Positions 37,221 through 46,435 of a stretch of DNA of 64,000 nucleotides are shown one piece after another; the stretch's first letter is position 1, and each line of letters begins with the position of its first letter. Under the pieces are notes generated by a model. The model was not told the DNA's origin. It was given only the letters and a program-made list of their open reading frames with translations, and did no database searches. Where the stretch lies: contig NZ_QTSU01000003.1 of NCBI RefSeq assembly GCF_003382365.1, positions 434,001 through 498,000 on the forward strand, given 5' to 3'. The position numbers were made by a program, and so were the translations under genes. The stretch is from Lysobacter silvisoli (lineage in GTDB: Bacteria > Pseudomonadota > Gammaproteobacteria > Xanthomonadales > Xanthomonadaceae).

Positions 37221-37258
37221 CACGCGGCCCGCGGCGCAAGCCACGGGCCGCGTGCTTT
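37221..37258 (+). terminator. Intrinsic terminator after GNAT gene
   Basis: CACGCGGCCCG/CGGGCCGCGTG is a perfect 11-bp stem with a 12-nt loop, followed by CTTTTC. It separates the glnA-GNAT unit from the TorF-glnK-amtB unit. Confidence 0.8.
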
Positions 37259-37419
37259 TCCACCATCACCAGCACAAACAGGAGACCCAACCGACGGGCT
37301 ACGCCCCGCCGCCAGGCGAGTGCGTCCCCGAAGAAACGCGGGCACCCAGCTACGTCCCGCTTTCGAGAGCACGAATGCAATGACCGGGGAGGGGCCACCG
37401 CTTATGAGGAGCCTGCGTC

Positions 37420-38563
<1,144 letters not shown>

Positions 38564-38583
38564 CCCCTGACGCGAGTAACGAT

Positions 38584-39957
38584 ATGAAGACGCATGCATT
38601 GAAGTGCCGCTCGCGCGAGCGGTCGTTGCGAACCCTGGCCCTGGGCGCGCTGCCCGCGGCCGCGATGTTGGCGCCATGGGCGGCGCGGGCGCAGGAAGCG
38701 GCCGCGGCGGCCGAGCCGGTGGTGGACAAGGGCGACGTGGCCTGGATGCTGACCTCGACCCTGCTGGTGCTGTTGATGACCGTGCCCGGACTGGCCCTGT
38801 TCTACGGCGGCCTGGTGCGCTCCAAGAATGTGCTGTCGGTGCTGATGCAGGTGCTGGCGGTGTTCTCGCTGATCGTGCTGCTGTGGGTGGCCTACGGCTA
38901 CTCGCTGGCCTTCGCCGGCGGCGGTGCGTTCATCGGCACGTTCGACAAGCTGTTCCTGGCCGGCGTGAGCAAGGACACCCTGGCGGCCACCTTCAGCGCC
39001 GGCGTGGCCTTGCCGGAGTTCGTGTTCGTGGCCTTCCAGTCCACCTTCGCCGGCATCACCGGCGCGCTGATCGTCGGCGCCTTCGCCGAACGCATCAAGT
39101 TCTCGGCGGTGCTGCTGTTCTCGGCGATCTGGTTCACCTTCGCCTACCTGCCGATCGCGCACATGGTCTGGTACGGGCCGGACGGCTATCTGTTCGCCAA
39201 GGGCGCGATCGACTTCGCCGGCGGCACAGTGGTGCATATCAACGCCGGCATCGCCGGCCTGGTCGGCGCCTACTTCGTCGGCAAGCGCGTGGGCTACGGG
39301 CGCGAGGCGATCAAGCCGCACAACGTGACCTTCACCATGATCGGCGCGTCGCTGCTGTGGGTGGGCTGGTTCGGCTTCAACGCCGGCTCCAATCTGGAGG
39401 CCACGGCAGGCGCCGCCTTGGCCTTCCTCAACACCTTGCTGGCCACCGCGGCGGCGGCCCTGGCCTGGAGCCTGGTGGAGAAGCTGATCAAGGGCAAACC
39501 CTCGATGCTGGGCGGCGCGTCGGGCGTGGTCGCCGGCCTGGTCGCGATCACCCCCGCCTGCGGCACGGTCGGGCCGATGGGCGCGATCGCCATCGGCGCG
39601 ATCGCCGGCGCGGCCTGCGTGTGGGGCGTGCACGGGCTCAAGCGCCTGCTGCGCGCCGACGACGCGCTGGACGTGTTCGGCGTGCATGGCCTGGGCGGCA
39701 TCATCGGCGCGCTGCTCACCGGTGTGTTCAGCGCGCCGGCGCTGGGCGGTTACGGCCTGGGCGCGGGCAACGACAGCATCGCCGCGCAGGTGGGGGTGCA
39801 GGCGCTGAGCGTGGGCATCACGGTGCTGTGGTCGGGCCTGGTGTCGGTGCTGGCCTTCGCTGCGATCAAGCTGCTGTTCGGCTTGCGCGTGGCCGAGGAA
39901 GCCGAGCGCGAAGGTCTGGACATCACCTCGCACGGCGAGTCGGCCTACGAGAGCTGA
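38584..39957 (+). CDS. amtB: Ammonium transporter AmtB
   Basis: The 457-residue trimeric channel has a cleavable signal peptide (LGALPAAAMLAPWAARAQ) and eleven membrane segments. Family signatures are GLALFYGGLVRSKNVLS, GAFAERIKFSA, the pore histidines in GGTVVHINAGIAGLVGA and VFGVHGLGGIIGALLTG, and NVTFTMIGASLLWVGWFGFN. The C-terminal tail (EEAEREGLDITSHGESAY) is the GlnK-docking segment. It conducts ammonia/ammonium into the cell during nitrogen limitation and is blocked by deuridylylated GlnK, its immediate upstream neighbour. Confidence 0.96.
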   Translation: MKTHALKCRSRERSLRTLALGALPAAAMLAPWAARAQEAAAAAEPVVDKGDVAWMLTSTLLVLLMTVPGLALFYGGLVRSKNVLSVLMQVLAVFSLIVLLWVAYGYSLAFAGGGAFIGTFDKLFLAGVSKDTLAATFSAGVALPEFVFVAFQSTFAGITGALIVGAFAERIKFSAVLLFSAIWFTFAYLPIAHMVWYGPDGYLFAKGAIDFAGGTVVHINAGIAGLVGAYFVGKRVGYGREAIKPHNVTFTMIGASLLWVGWFGFNAGSNLEATAGAALAFLNTLLATAAAALAWSLVEKLIKGKPSMLGGASGVVAGLVAITPACGTVGPMGAIAIGAIAGAACVWGVHGLKRLLRADDALDVFGVHGLGGIIGALLTGVFSAPALGGYGLGAGNDSIAAQVGVQALSVGITVLWSGLVSVLAFAAIKLLFGLRVAEEAEREGLDITSHGESAYES

Positions 39958-39963
39958 TCGGGA

Positions 39964-39989
39964 CGGGCCGGAGGCACGCCTCCGGCCCG
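39964..39989 (+). terminator. Hairpin after amtB
   Basis: CGGGCCGGAGG/CCTCCGGCCCG is an 11-bp stem with loop CACG, starting 7 bp after the amtB stop. No T-tract follows, so it may be a Rho-assisted or processing end. Confidence 0.55.
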
Positions 39990-40115
39990 GACACTGCCGT
40001 CTCTTCGCCGCAGCGGCGCGGGCCGCGCGCCGGTCTGCATAACGCCGTAGCGGGACGATCCGTAGTCGGCCGCACCCGCGCCGCTGCGGCGAAGAGCACG
40101 CCCGCTCCCGCCTCG

Positions 40116-40289
40116 GGGTAGGAGCGGCGTGAGCCGCGACCGCGAACCCTCACCTACGACGAGAGCCGCGCGCGCTCCGCGTAGGAGCTGCGCAAGCTGC
40201 GACCGCGAACCCACCGTTACGACCAAGCCCTCGGTCGGCGGGGGGTCTGCTCTGGCGCCTTGGGGTAGGAGCGGCGTGAGCCGCGATCC
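40116..40289. repeat. Three direct GTAGGAGC-type REP sequences after amtB
   Basis: Units at about 40116-40142 (GGGTAGGAGCGGCGTGAGCC), 40181-40206 (GTAGGAGCTGCGCAAGCTGC, with a compensated stem change) and 40263-40289 (GGGTAGGAGCGGCGTGAGCC) are all in the same orientation. They belong to the family seen at 16585-16758 and 32948-33160 and open an 812-nt gene-free patch. Confidence 0.85.
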
Positions 40290-40361
40290 GCTCCGAACTC
40301 GCGAAGGTGTTTGGGTGTGTTGGTTGAAGCAACAGCAACAGCTTCCGTCCGCAAGCGGCCG

Positions 40362-40540
40362 GGTCACTTTCTTTTGATAAGCGTCAAAAGAAAGTAACCA
40401 AAGAAAAACGCTTCACCAAAGCTCCCCTGCGAGATCGAAGCGCGCACGGGGATTTTTCGATCAGGCATCCTGCCCGAGCGGAAAACGGCGCACCTCCTGT
40501 GCGCCGCCCTTCGGGTCTTCTATTGGAATGGCGAGATCGG
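40362..40540. repeat. Composite multi-hairpin repeat element (CTTTCTTTTGA family)
   Basis: It starts with a near-perfect 16-bp hairpin, GGTCACTTTCTTTTGA/TCAAAAGAAAGTAACC (40362-40399), continues with CAAAGAAAAACGCTTCACC, and ends with GC-rich hairpins (GGCGCAC/GTGCGCC at 40487-40505). Very similar composites occur scattered through xanthomonad genomes to my recollection, ending, as here, with a CCTGTGCGCCGCCCTTCGGGT-type stretch. No protein is encoded. It could be an RNA-level element or a non-autonomous mobile unit. Confidence 0.65.
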
Positions 40541-40582
40541 AGTTGGCGTGAGGATCAAGAGCATTCGCGCTGCGCGCTCATC

Positions 40583-40687
40583 CCCTCACCCTAGCCCTCT
40601 CCCGCAAGCGGGAGAGGGAATCCATCCCACGCCGCCGCCGCTGCTTTAGCCCCTCTCCCGCTTGCGGGAGAGGGGTTGGGGTGAGGG
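40583..40687. repeat. Palindromic CCCTCTCCCGC repeat pair
   Basis: Two arms, CCCTCACCCTAGCCCTCTCC... (40583-40618) and ...GGAGAGGGGTTGGGGTGAGGG (40650-40687), form an inverted pair. Each arm itself contains the hairpin CCCTCTCCCGC-AAGC-GGGAGAGGG or its mirror. This resembles common intergenic palindromes of Xanthomonadaceae and Pseudomonadaceae. It ends about 80 bp before the AraC-type regulator start. Confidence 0.8.
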
Positions 40688-40769
40688 CAGCGCGCATCCA
40701 GCAAACCGCCCATCGCCGATCCGTTAGCCAGGCAAAGCCCATGCTCCCCGCCGGTGCTAGCATCCCCCC

Positions 40770-41630
40770 ATGTCCGTCACCCCGCTGCTGCAAGGCCCGC
40801 TCACCGTGGTGGACTACCGCTGCCAGGCCGGGCCGGACGACCGCCCCTTCCTCGAGCATCACGGCGTCTTCGCCGTTGCCTACGTGCGCCGCGGCAGCTT
40901 CGGCTACCAGTCCCGCGGTCGGCGCTACGAACTCGTGGCCGGTTCCGTGCTGGTCGGCCGCGCTGGCGACGACTACCTGTGCACGCACGAGCACCACCTG
41001 TGCGGCGACGAATGCCTGTCCTTCCAATTCGCGCCCGAGCTGGTCGAAGAACTGACCGGCACCCAGCATTGCGCCGCATCGGCCTGGGCCACCGCAGGCC
41101 TGCCGCCGCTGCCGGAACTGATGGTGCTGGGCGAACTGGCCCAGGCCGCGGCCGAAGGGCGCAGCGAACTGGGCCTGGACGAACTGGGCCTGCTGTTCGC
41201 GCAGCGCTACCTAAGCCTGATCGGCGGGCGCGATGCCTCGCAAGTGCGCGCATCGCTGCGCGACCGCGGCCGCGCGATCGAGGCGGCGCTGTGGCTGGAC
41301 GCGCACGCGCACGAAGCGGTGGACCTGGAACGCACCGCCGCGCGCAGCAGCCTGAGCGCCTTCCACTTCCTGCGCCTGTTCTCGTCGGTGCTCGGCGTTA
41401 CGCCTCACCAGTACCTGTTGCGCGCGCGCCTGCGCCGGGCGGTGCCGCTGCTGGCGGACGATACCCGGCCGATCACCGAGGTGGCCTACGACAGCGGCTT
41501 CGCCGACCTGTCCAACTTCGTGCGCACCTTCCGCCGCGCCGCCGGGGTGTCGCCGCGCGGGTTCCGCCGCGCCGCGCGCGGCGACCGCAAGATTCTCCAA
41601 GAACGCATCCGCGCCTGGGGCGCAGGCTGA
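40770..41630 (+). CDS. AraC-family transcriptional regulator
   Basis: A 286-residue DNA-binding regulator. The N-terminal half looks like a cupin-type sensing region ([34 protein letters not shown]). The C-terminal ~100 residues carry two HTH motifs: [41 protein letters not shown] and [36 protein letters not shown]-family gene follows 24 bp later with its ribosome-binding site in a hairpin right after this stop codon, so the two are probably coupled. The inducer is unknown. Confidence 0.92.
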   Translation: MSVTPLLQGPLTVVDYRCQAGPDDRPFLEHHGVFAVAYVRRGSFGYQSRGRRYELVAGSVLVGRAGDDYLCTHEHHLCGDECLSFQFAPELVEELTGTQHCAASAWATAGLPPLPELMVLGELAQAAAEGRSELGLDELGLLFAQRYLSLIGGRDASQVRASLRDRGRAIEAALWLDAHAHEAVDLERTAARSSLSAFHFLRLFSSVLGVTPHQYLLRARLRRAVPLLADDTRPITEVAYDSGFADLSNFVRTFRRAAGVSPRGFRRAARGDRKILQERIRAWGAG

Positions 41631-41631
41631 G

Positions 41632-41647
41632 CCTCCCATCAAGGAGG
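41632..41647 (+). promoter_or_regulatory. Hairpin masking the Shine-Dalgarno of the VOC gene
   Basis: CCTCC-CATCAA-GGAGG pairs the full AAGGAGG ribosome-binding site (41641-41647, 7 nt before ATG 41655) with a CCTCC placed 2 nt after the stop codon of the AraC gene. Ribosomes terminating there could melt the stem, giving translational coupling. A five-pair stem is modest, so this is tentative. Confidence 0.4.
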
Positions 41648-41654
41648 TTTCCCC

Positions 41655-42017
41655 ATGTACGACCATATCGGCCTGAAGGTCCGCGACCTCGACGCCAGCC
41701 TGCGCTTCTACGAAGCCGCGCTGGGCGCGCTGGGCCACCGCCTGGACTCGCGCTACGAAGGCGGCGCCGGCCTAGGCCCGGAAGGCGCGCCGGCGCTGTG
41801 GCTCAATGCCGACGCGCAGGCCCCGCGCGGCGCCGCCCATGTCGCCTTCCGCGCGCCCGACCGCGCCGCGGTCGACCGTTTCCATGCCGCAGGGCTGAAG
41901 TCGGGCGGCCGCGACAACGGCGCGCCCGGTCCGCGCCCGGACTACGGCCCGACCTACTACGCCGCGTTCCTGATCGACCCCGACGGCCACAACGTCGAGG
42001 CCGTCTGCCTGGATTGA
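41655..42017 (+). CDS. VOC-superfamily (glyoxalase-like) protein
   Basis: A 120-residue cytoplasmic protein made of two beta-alpha-beta-beta-beta modules. MYDHIGLKVRDLDASLRFYEAALGALG is the classic vicinal-oxygen-chelate opening with a metal-ligand type His4. The second module has HVAFRAPDRAAVDRFHAAGL, and YYAAFLIDPDGHNVEAVCLD supplies the terminal Glu ligand. The family includes glyoxalases, dioxygenases and resistance proteins; this sequence does not show which. It is coupled to the AraC-type regulator upstream. Confidence 0.88.
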   Translation: MYDHIGLKVRDLDASLRFYEAALGALGHRLDSRYEGGAGLGPEGAPALWLNADAQAPRGAAHVAFRAPDRAAVDRFHAAGLKSGGRDNGAPGPRPDYGPTYYAAFLIDPDGHNVEAVCLD

Positions 42018-42037
42018 GCCGGCCCGCGCGCTCGGGC

Positions 42038-42973
42038 TCAGGCCAGGCGCGCGTTGCTGCGCACCAGCTCGATCTCCGAGCGCGGCGGCGCGCCGAACAA
42101 GCGCTTGTACTCGCGGCTGAACTGCGACGGGCTTTCGTAACCCACCTTGTGCGCGGCGGCGACCGCCTCGATGCCGTCCATCAGCATCAGCCGCCGCGCC
42201 TCGTGCAGGCGCAGCTGTTTCTGGAACTGCAGCGGCGACATCGTGGTCACCGCCTTGAACTGGTGGTGCAGCGAGGACGTGCTCATATGCACCGACTGCG
42301 CCAGCTCCTCGATGCTCAGCGGCAACAGATAGCGCTGGCGCAGCAACTCGACTGCACGCGCAATGCGGTGCGGGCGGCTGTCGGCCATGGCCAGGTCGCA
42401 CAGGCGATGGCCCAGATCGCCCACCAGCACCCGGTAGTGGATTTCGCGCAGCGCGATCGGCGCCAGCACCGGCAGGTCCTGCGGCGTTTCCAACAGCCGC
42501 ATCAGCCGAAGCACCGCGTCCAGCAGCGGCGCGTTCACGCGTGCGGCATACAGGCCCAGGTCCAGGCCGGGCGAGGGCGCACGCGGACCGGCTTCCAGGA
42601 TCAAGGCGGCGATCTGCTCCGGATCGATGTCCAGGCGCAGGCACAGGTAGGGCTGTTCCGGCGTGGCCTCGATGACCTGGCCGATCATCGGCAGGGTCAC
42701 CGACACCACCAGGTAGTTGAGCGGGTCGTAGCGGTAGGTTTCGCCGGCCAGCATGGCCACCTTGCTGCCCTGGGCGACGATGCACAGGCGCGGCTCGTAC
42801 AGGGTCGGCTGACAGGGCGTGGGCGCACTCATGCGGATCAGCTGCAGCGAGTTCACCGCGGTGTCGTGTACACCGTCGCTAGGGGTCAATCGGGCAATCC
42901 GCTCGGCCAGCTCGGCCTGCGCCGCGCAGAACCCCTCGCGGGCGGCCGATTCGACGAAAGTATTGGTGTTCAT
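42038..42973 (-). CDS. AraC-family regulator with AraC_N (type II) sensing domain
   Basis: The 311-residue regulator has the AraC_N pattern in its first half (LYEPRLCIVAQGSKVAMLAGETYRYDPLNYLVVSVTLP). HTH motifs lie in the last 100 residues (LSIEELAQSVHMSTSSLHHQFKAVTTMSPLQFQKQLRLHEAR and GIEAVAAAHKVGYESPSQFSREYKRLFG). AraC_N regulators often control neighbouring oxidoreductase or efflux genes. It diverges from the RND pump operon across a 243-bp region with a large hairpin, so it is the likely local regulator of that pump (inference). Confidence 0.92.
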   Translation of the reverse strand: MNTNTFVESAAREGFCAAQAELAERIARLTPSDGVHDTAVNSLQLIRMSAPTPCQPTLYEPRLCIVAQGSKVAMLAGETYRYDPLNYLVVSVTLPMIGQVIEATPEQPYLCLRLDIDPEQIAALILEAGPRAPSPGLDLGLYAARVNAPLLDAVLRLMRLLETPQDLPVLAPIALREIHYRVLVGDLGHRLCDLAMADSRPHRIARAVELLRQRYLLPLSIEELAQSVHMSTSSLHHQFKAVTTMSPLQFQKQLRLHEARRLMLMDGIEAVAAAHKVGYESPSQFSREYKRLFGAPPRSEIELVRSNARLA

Positions 42974-43085
42974 GGCTCTCAGCGGGCAGGGGGCTGGCTG
43001 GGATTATGTTTACCGAATCTGCCGTTCGGCGTGCCGGATCGGCCGAATTGCAGGATCGGGCAATGATTCGACAGCAATGTACTAA

Positions 43086-43138
43086 CCGGACGGGGTCCGG
43101 GGAGACGACCATAAGCCGCTCTCCCCCGACCCGTCCGG
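43086..43138. promoter_or_regulatory. Large hairpin in the leader of the RND operon
   Basis: CCGGACGGGGTCCGGGGAGA and TCTCCCCCGACCCGTCCGG pair over about 19 bp with two one-nucleotide irregularities and a 14-nt loop. It lies 79 bp upstream of the pump start in the divergent AraC/RND region. It has no T-tract. It could be a leader RNA structure or an extended operator; its sequence does not match the REP families in this window. Confidence 0.45.
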
Positions 43139-43216
43139 GCCCGCCCCGGCGTGGCGCCCGCGCGCCCCCGCCGAAGACGCTCCGGCCGAGTTTCCCTCCC
43201 CACGGGACTCGTCGCG

Positions 43217-46200
43217 ATGTGGATCGTCCAATACGCGCTCAACCGCCGCTACACCATCGGCGTTCTTGCCATCCTGATCCTGCTGTTCGGTCTGCAGTCG
43301 GCGCGGCGCATGCCCACCGACATCCTGCCCGAGGTCGGCATCCCCTCGGTCAACCTGGTCTGGACCTATAGCGGCCTGCCGGCCGCGGACATGGCCGCCA
43401 AGCTCACCTCGTTCTCCGAGGTGGCGATCATGAACACGGTCGACGACCTCAAGGAAGTCCGCTCGGAGTCGATCAACGGCGCCAGCATCGTGCGCATCGA
43501 CTTCCAGCCCACGGTCAGCCTGGACCGCGCCCTGGGCCAGATCACCGCGGTGTCGCAGACCATCCTGCGGCGCATGCCGCCGGGCACCTCGCCGCCGCTG
43601 GTGGTGCGCAACAACGTCTCGTCCACGCCGGTGCTGCAGCTGGTGCTGTCCTCGGATTCGATGACCGAGGCGCAGCTGTACGACTACGCGCGCCTGCAGC
43701 TGCGTTCGCAGATCCAGACCATCCCCGGCATCCGCATGACCCTGCCTTACGGCGGTGCGCCGCGGCAGATCATGGTCGATCTGAATCCGTCGGCGCTGCA
43801 GACCTATGGCCTGACGCCCAGCGACGTGACCTCGGCGCTGGAGCGCGGCAGCCCGACCCTGCCCTCGGGCGCGATCCGCGAGGGCGGGCGCGAACTGCAG
43901 ATTTCGCTGGACACCAGCCCGGCCACCGCCGCCGACTTCCTCGACCTGCCGGTGGCCTCGCGCAACGGCGGCGTGATCTACGTGCGCGACGTGGCCTCGG
44001 TGCGCGACGGCGCCGCGCTGCAGACCAACGTGGCGCGCATGGACGGCGCCAGCGCGGTGTCGGTGGCGCTGATCAAGCTAGGCGGCGCCTCGGCGGTGGA
44101 ACTGGTGCGCGCCGTGCGCGAGCGCCTGCCCGAAATCGAGGCCTCGGCGCCGCCGGGCATGCGCATCGTGCCGATCTTCGACCAGTCGGTGTTCGTCGAT
44201 CAGGCCATCGGTTCGATCCAGCACGAAGCGCTGCTGGTGGGCCTGCTGGTGGCGCTGGTGGTGCTGGTGTTCATCGGTTCCTGGCGCTCCAGCCTGATCG
44301 TGCTGTCGGCGATCCCGCTGGCGCTGCTGGCCTCGGTGGCCATGCTGCATCTGCTGGGCTACACCTTCAACGTGATGACCCTGGGCGGCCTGGCGCTGGC
44401 GATCGGCATCCTGGTCGACAACGCGGTGGTCGACGTGGAGAACACCAACCGCAACATCGCCCTGGGCAAGGACGTGCGCACCGCGATCCTGGACAGCGCC
44501 AGGGAAGTGGTGTTCCCCGAGTTCGTGTCCACGGTGGCGATCTGCATCGTGCTCACTCCGATCCTGCTGATGACCGGCTTGTCGGCCTGGGTGTTCACGC
44601 CGCTGGCCCTGGCGGTGATCTTCGCCATGGCCGCCTCGTTCCTGCTCTCGCGCACCCTGATCCCGGTGCTGTGCTACCTGCTGCTGCCGGCCGACATCGA
44701 CAGCCGTGCGCGGCCGCGTTGGCGGTTCGAACGCGCGCTGCTGGCGGTGAACCACAAGGTCGAACACAGCCTGGACGCGTTGCGCGAACGCCACCACGCG
44801 CTGCTGCTGCGGCTGGGCCATCACGGCGGCGTGCTGGCCCTGGCCGCGCTGCTGACCGTGGGCGTGGGCGCCTCCGCCGCGCTGATGCTGGGGCGGGAGT
44901 ATTTCCCGCAAGTCGACGCCGGCCAGTTGCGACTGCAGGTGCGCATGCCCTCGGGCCTGCGCCTGGAGGAAACCGCGGCGCGGGTCAGCCAGATCCAGCG
45001 CGAGATCCGCCAGATCGTGCCGGCGCAGGAACTGCAGACGGTGTACGAGCAGATCGGCGTGCCCGACGCGGTCAACCTGGCCCTGGTCGACAGCGCGGTG
45101 GTCGGTTCGTTCGAGGCCGAGGTGATGCTGCAGCTGCGCGCGCCGCACGGCCCCAGCCGCGTGTATCTGCAGCAGATCCGCGAGCGCATCGCGCAGAAAT
45201 TCCCCGAGGTGCAGGTGTTCGAGCGCCCGCCCGACGCCACCAGCCGCACCCTGGCCGGCTCGGCCGCGGCCGCGTTCGAGGTGCGCCTGATCGGCCGCGA
45301 CACCGCCGGCAACCTGGCCCTGGCGCGCGAGATCGAAACCCGCCTGCGCCAGGTGCCCGGCGCGGTCGACGTGGCCCTGCGCCAGGTGCTGGACCTGCCC
45401 GAATACCAGGTGCGCATCGACCGCACCCGCGCCGCACAATTGGGATTGGACGCGCAGCAGGCCAGCCGCGCGGTGCTGGCGGTGCTGGGTTCGGCCGGCA
45501 CGGTGTCGCCGGTGTACTGGACCGACACCGTCAACGCCATCGCCTACACCGTGCAGGTGCAGGCGCCGCCGGCGCAGCTGGGCGACATCGACACCCTGCT
45601 CAATCTGCCGCTGCGCATCGGCGCCAACGGCCAGCCGGTGCTGTTGCGCAGCATCGCCACGGTCACCCCGCGCACCGTGCCGGCCAGCATCGGCCGCACC
45701 ACGCTGGCGCCGACCATCAGCGTGCTGGCCAATGTGCAGGGCACCGACCTGGGTTCGGTCTACGACCGCCTGCGCGGAATCACCGGCGAACTCGAAGGCC
45801 GGCTCAAGTCCGGCAACCGCATCGAGATCGCCGGCCAGGCCGGCGAAATGCAGAGCGCCTACAGCGAACTGGCCGCCGGCCTGCTGATGTCGGCAGTGCT
45901 GGTGTTCCTCGTGCTGGTGGTGAACTTCCAGTCCTGGATCCAGCCGCTGGTGGCGATGTCCGGCTTGCCGTTGGCGATCGCCGGCGCGGCCATCGGACTG
46001 TTCGTGACCGGCACGCCGCTGAGCGTGCCGGCCTTGATGGGCGTGATGATGGTGATCGGCGTGTCCACGGCCAACAGCGTGCTGGTGACCAGCTTCGCCC
46101 GCGGCCTGATCGCCGAAGGCCACGATCCGGAACTGGCCGCCTACGAATCCGCCGCGGTGCGCCTGCGCCCGGTGCTGATGACCGCCAGCGCGATGGTGCT

Positions 46201-46435
46201 GGGCATCGTGCCCATGGCCATCGGCCTGGGCGAGGGCGGCGAACAGAACGCGCCGCTGGGCCGTGCGGTGATCGGCGGCCTGCTGCTGGGCACGCCAGCC
46301 ACCCTGGTGCTGGTGCCCTCGATCCTGGCCGTGCTCGGCCGCCACAGCAAACGGCGCGCGGCCGGTCATGCCGCTGCCGCCGCCCCCATCGAAGATTCCA
46401 ACGCTGCCGGCGCCGCCGGCGCAGGAGCCCTGTGA
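43217..46435 (+). CDS. RND efflux permease
   Basis: The product is a 1072-residue inner-membrane proton/drug antiporter starting at ATG 43217 (MWIVQYALNRRYTIGVLAIL). It has the duplicated RND layout: TM1, a large periplasmic loop, TM2-6 (e.g. LGGLALAIGILVDNAVVDVENTNRN), TM7, a second loop and TM8-12 (VSVPALMGVMMVIGVSTANSVLVTSFA). In TM4 the proton-relay pair is Asp-Asn (VDNA) where AcrB has Asp-Asp, as in several divergent HAE-like subfamilies. The stop overlaps the adaptor start (TGATG). No outer-membrane channel gene is linked, so a shared TolC-type partner is likely. Substrate is unknown. Confidence 0.93.
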   Translation: MWIVQYALNRRYTIGVLAILILLFGLQSARRMPTDILPEVGIPSVNLVWTYSGLPAADMAAKLTSFSEVAIMNTVDDLKEVRSESINGASIVRIDFQPTVSLDRALGQITAVSQTILRRMPPGTSPPLVVRNNVSSTPVLQLVLSSDSMTEAQLYDYARLQLRSQIQTIPGIRMTLPYGGAPRQIMVDLNPSALQTYGLTPSDVTSALERGSPTLPSGAIREGGRELQISLDTSPATAADFLDLPVASRNGGVIYVRDVASVRDGAALQTNVARMDGASAVSVALIKLGGASAVELVRAVRERLPEIEASAPPGMRIVPIFDQSVFVDQAIGSIQHEALLVGLLVALVVLVFIGSWRSSLIVLSAIPLALLASVAMLHLLGYTFNVMTLGGLALAIGILVDNAVVDVENTNRNIALGKDVRTAILDSAREVVFPEFVSTVAICIVLTPILLMTGLSAWVFTPLALAVIFAMAASFLLSRTLIPVLCYLLLPADIDSRARPRWRFERALLAVNHKVEHSLDALRERHHALLLRLGHHGGVLALAALLTVGVGASAALMLGREYFPQVDAGQLRLQVRMPSGLRLEETAARVSQIQREIRQIVPAQELQTVYEQIGVPDAVNLALVDSAVVGSFEAEVMLQLRAPHGPSRVYLQQIRERIAQKFPEVQVFERPPDATSRTLAGSAAAAFEVRLIGRDTAGNLALAREIETRLRQVPGAVDVALRQVLDLPEYQVRIDRTRAAQLGLDAQQASRAVLAVLGSAGTVSPVYWTDTVNAIAYTVQVQAPPAQLGDIDTLLNLPLRIGANGQPVLLRSIATVTPRTVPASIGRTTLAPTISVLANVQGTDLGSVYDRLRGITGELEGRLKSGNRIEIAGQAGEMQSAYSELAAGLLMSAVLVFLVLVVNFQSWIQPLVAMSGLPLAIAGAAIGLFVTGTPLSVPALMGVMMVIGVSTANSVLVTSFARGLIAEGHDPELAAYESAAVRLRPVLMTASAMVLGIVPMAIGLGEGGEQNAPLGRAVIGGLLLGTPATLVLVPSILAVLGRHSKRRAAGHAAAAAPIEDSNAAGAAGAGAL

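Noticed and set aside
37297-37400. Search for a -24/-12 promoter ahead of TorF (GGGCACCC, GAGCACG motifs)
   Set aside because: No GG-N10-GC pair with correct spacing could be placed.
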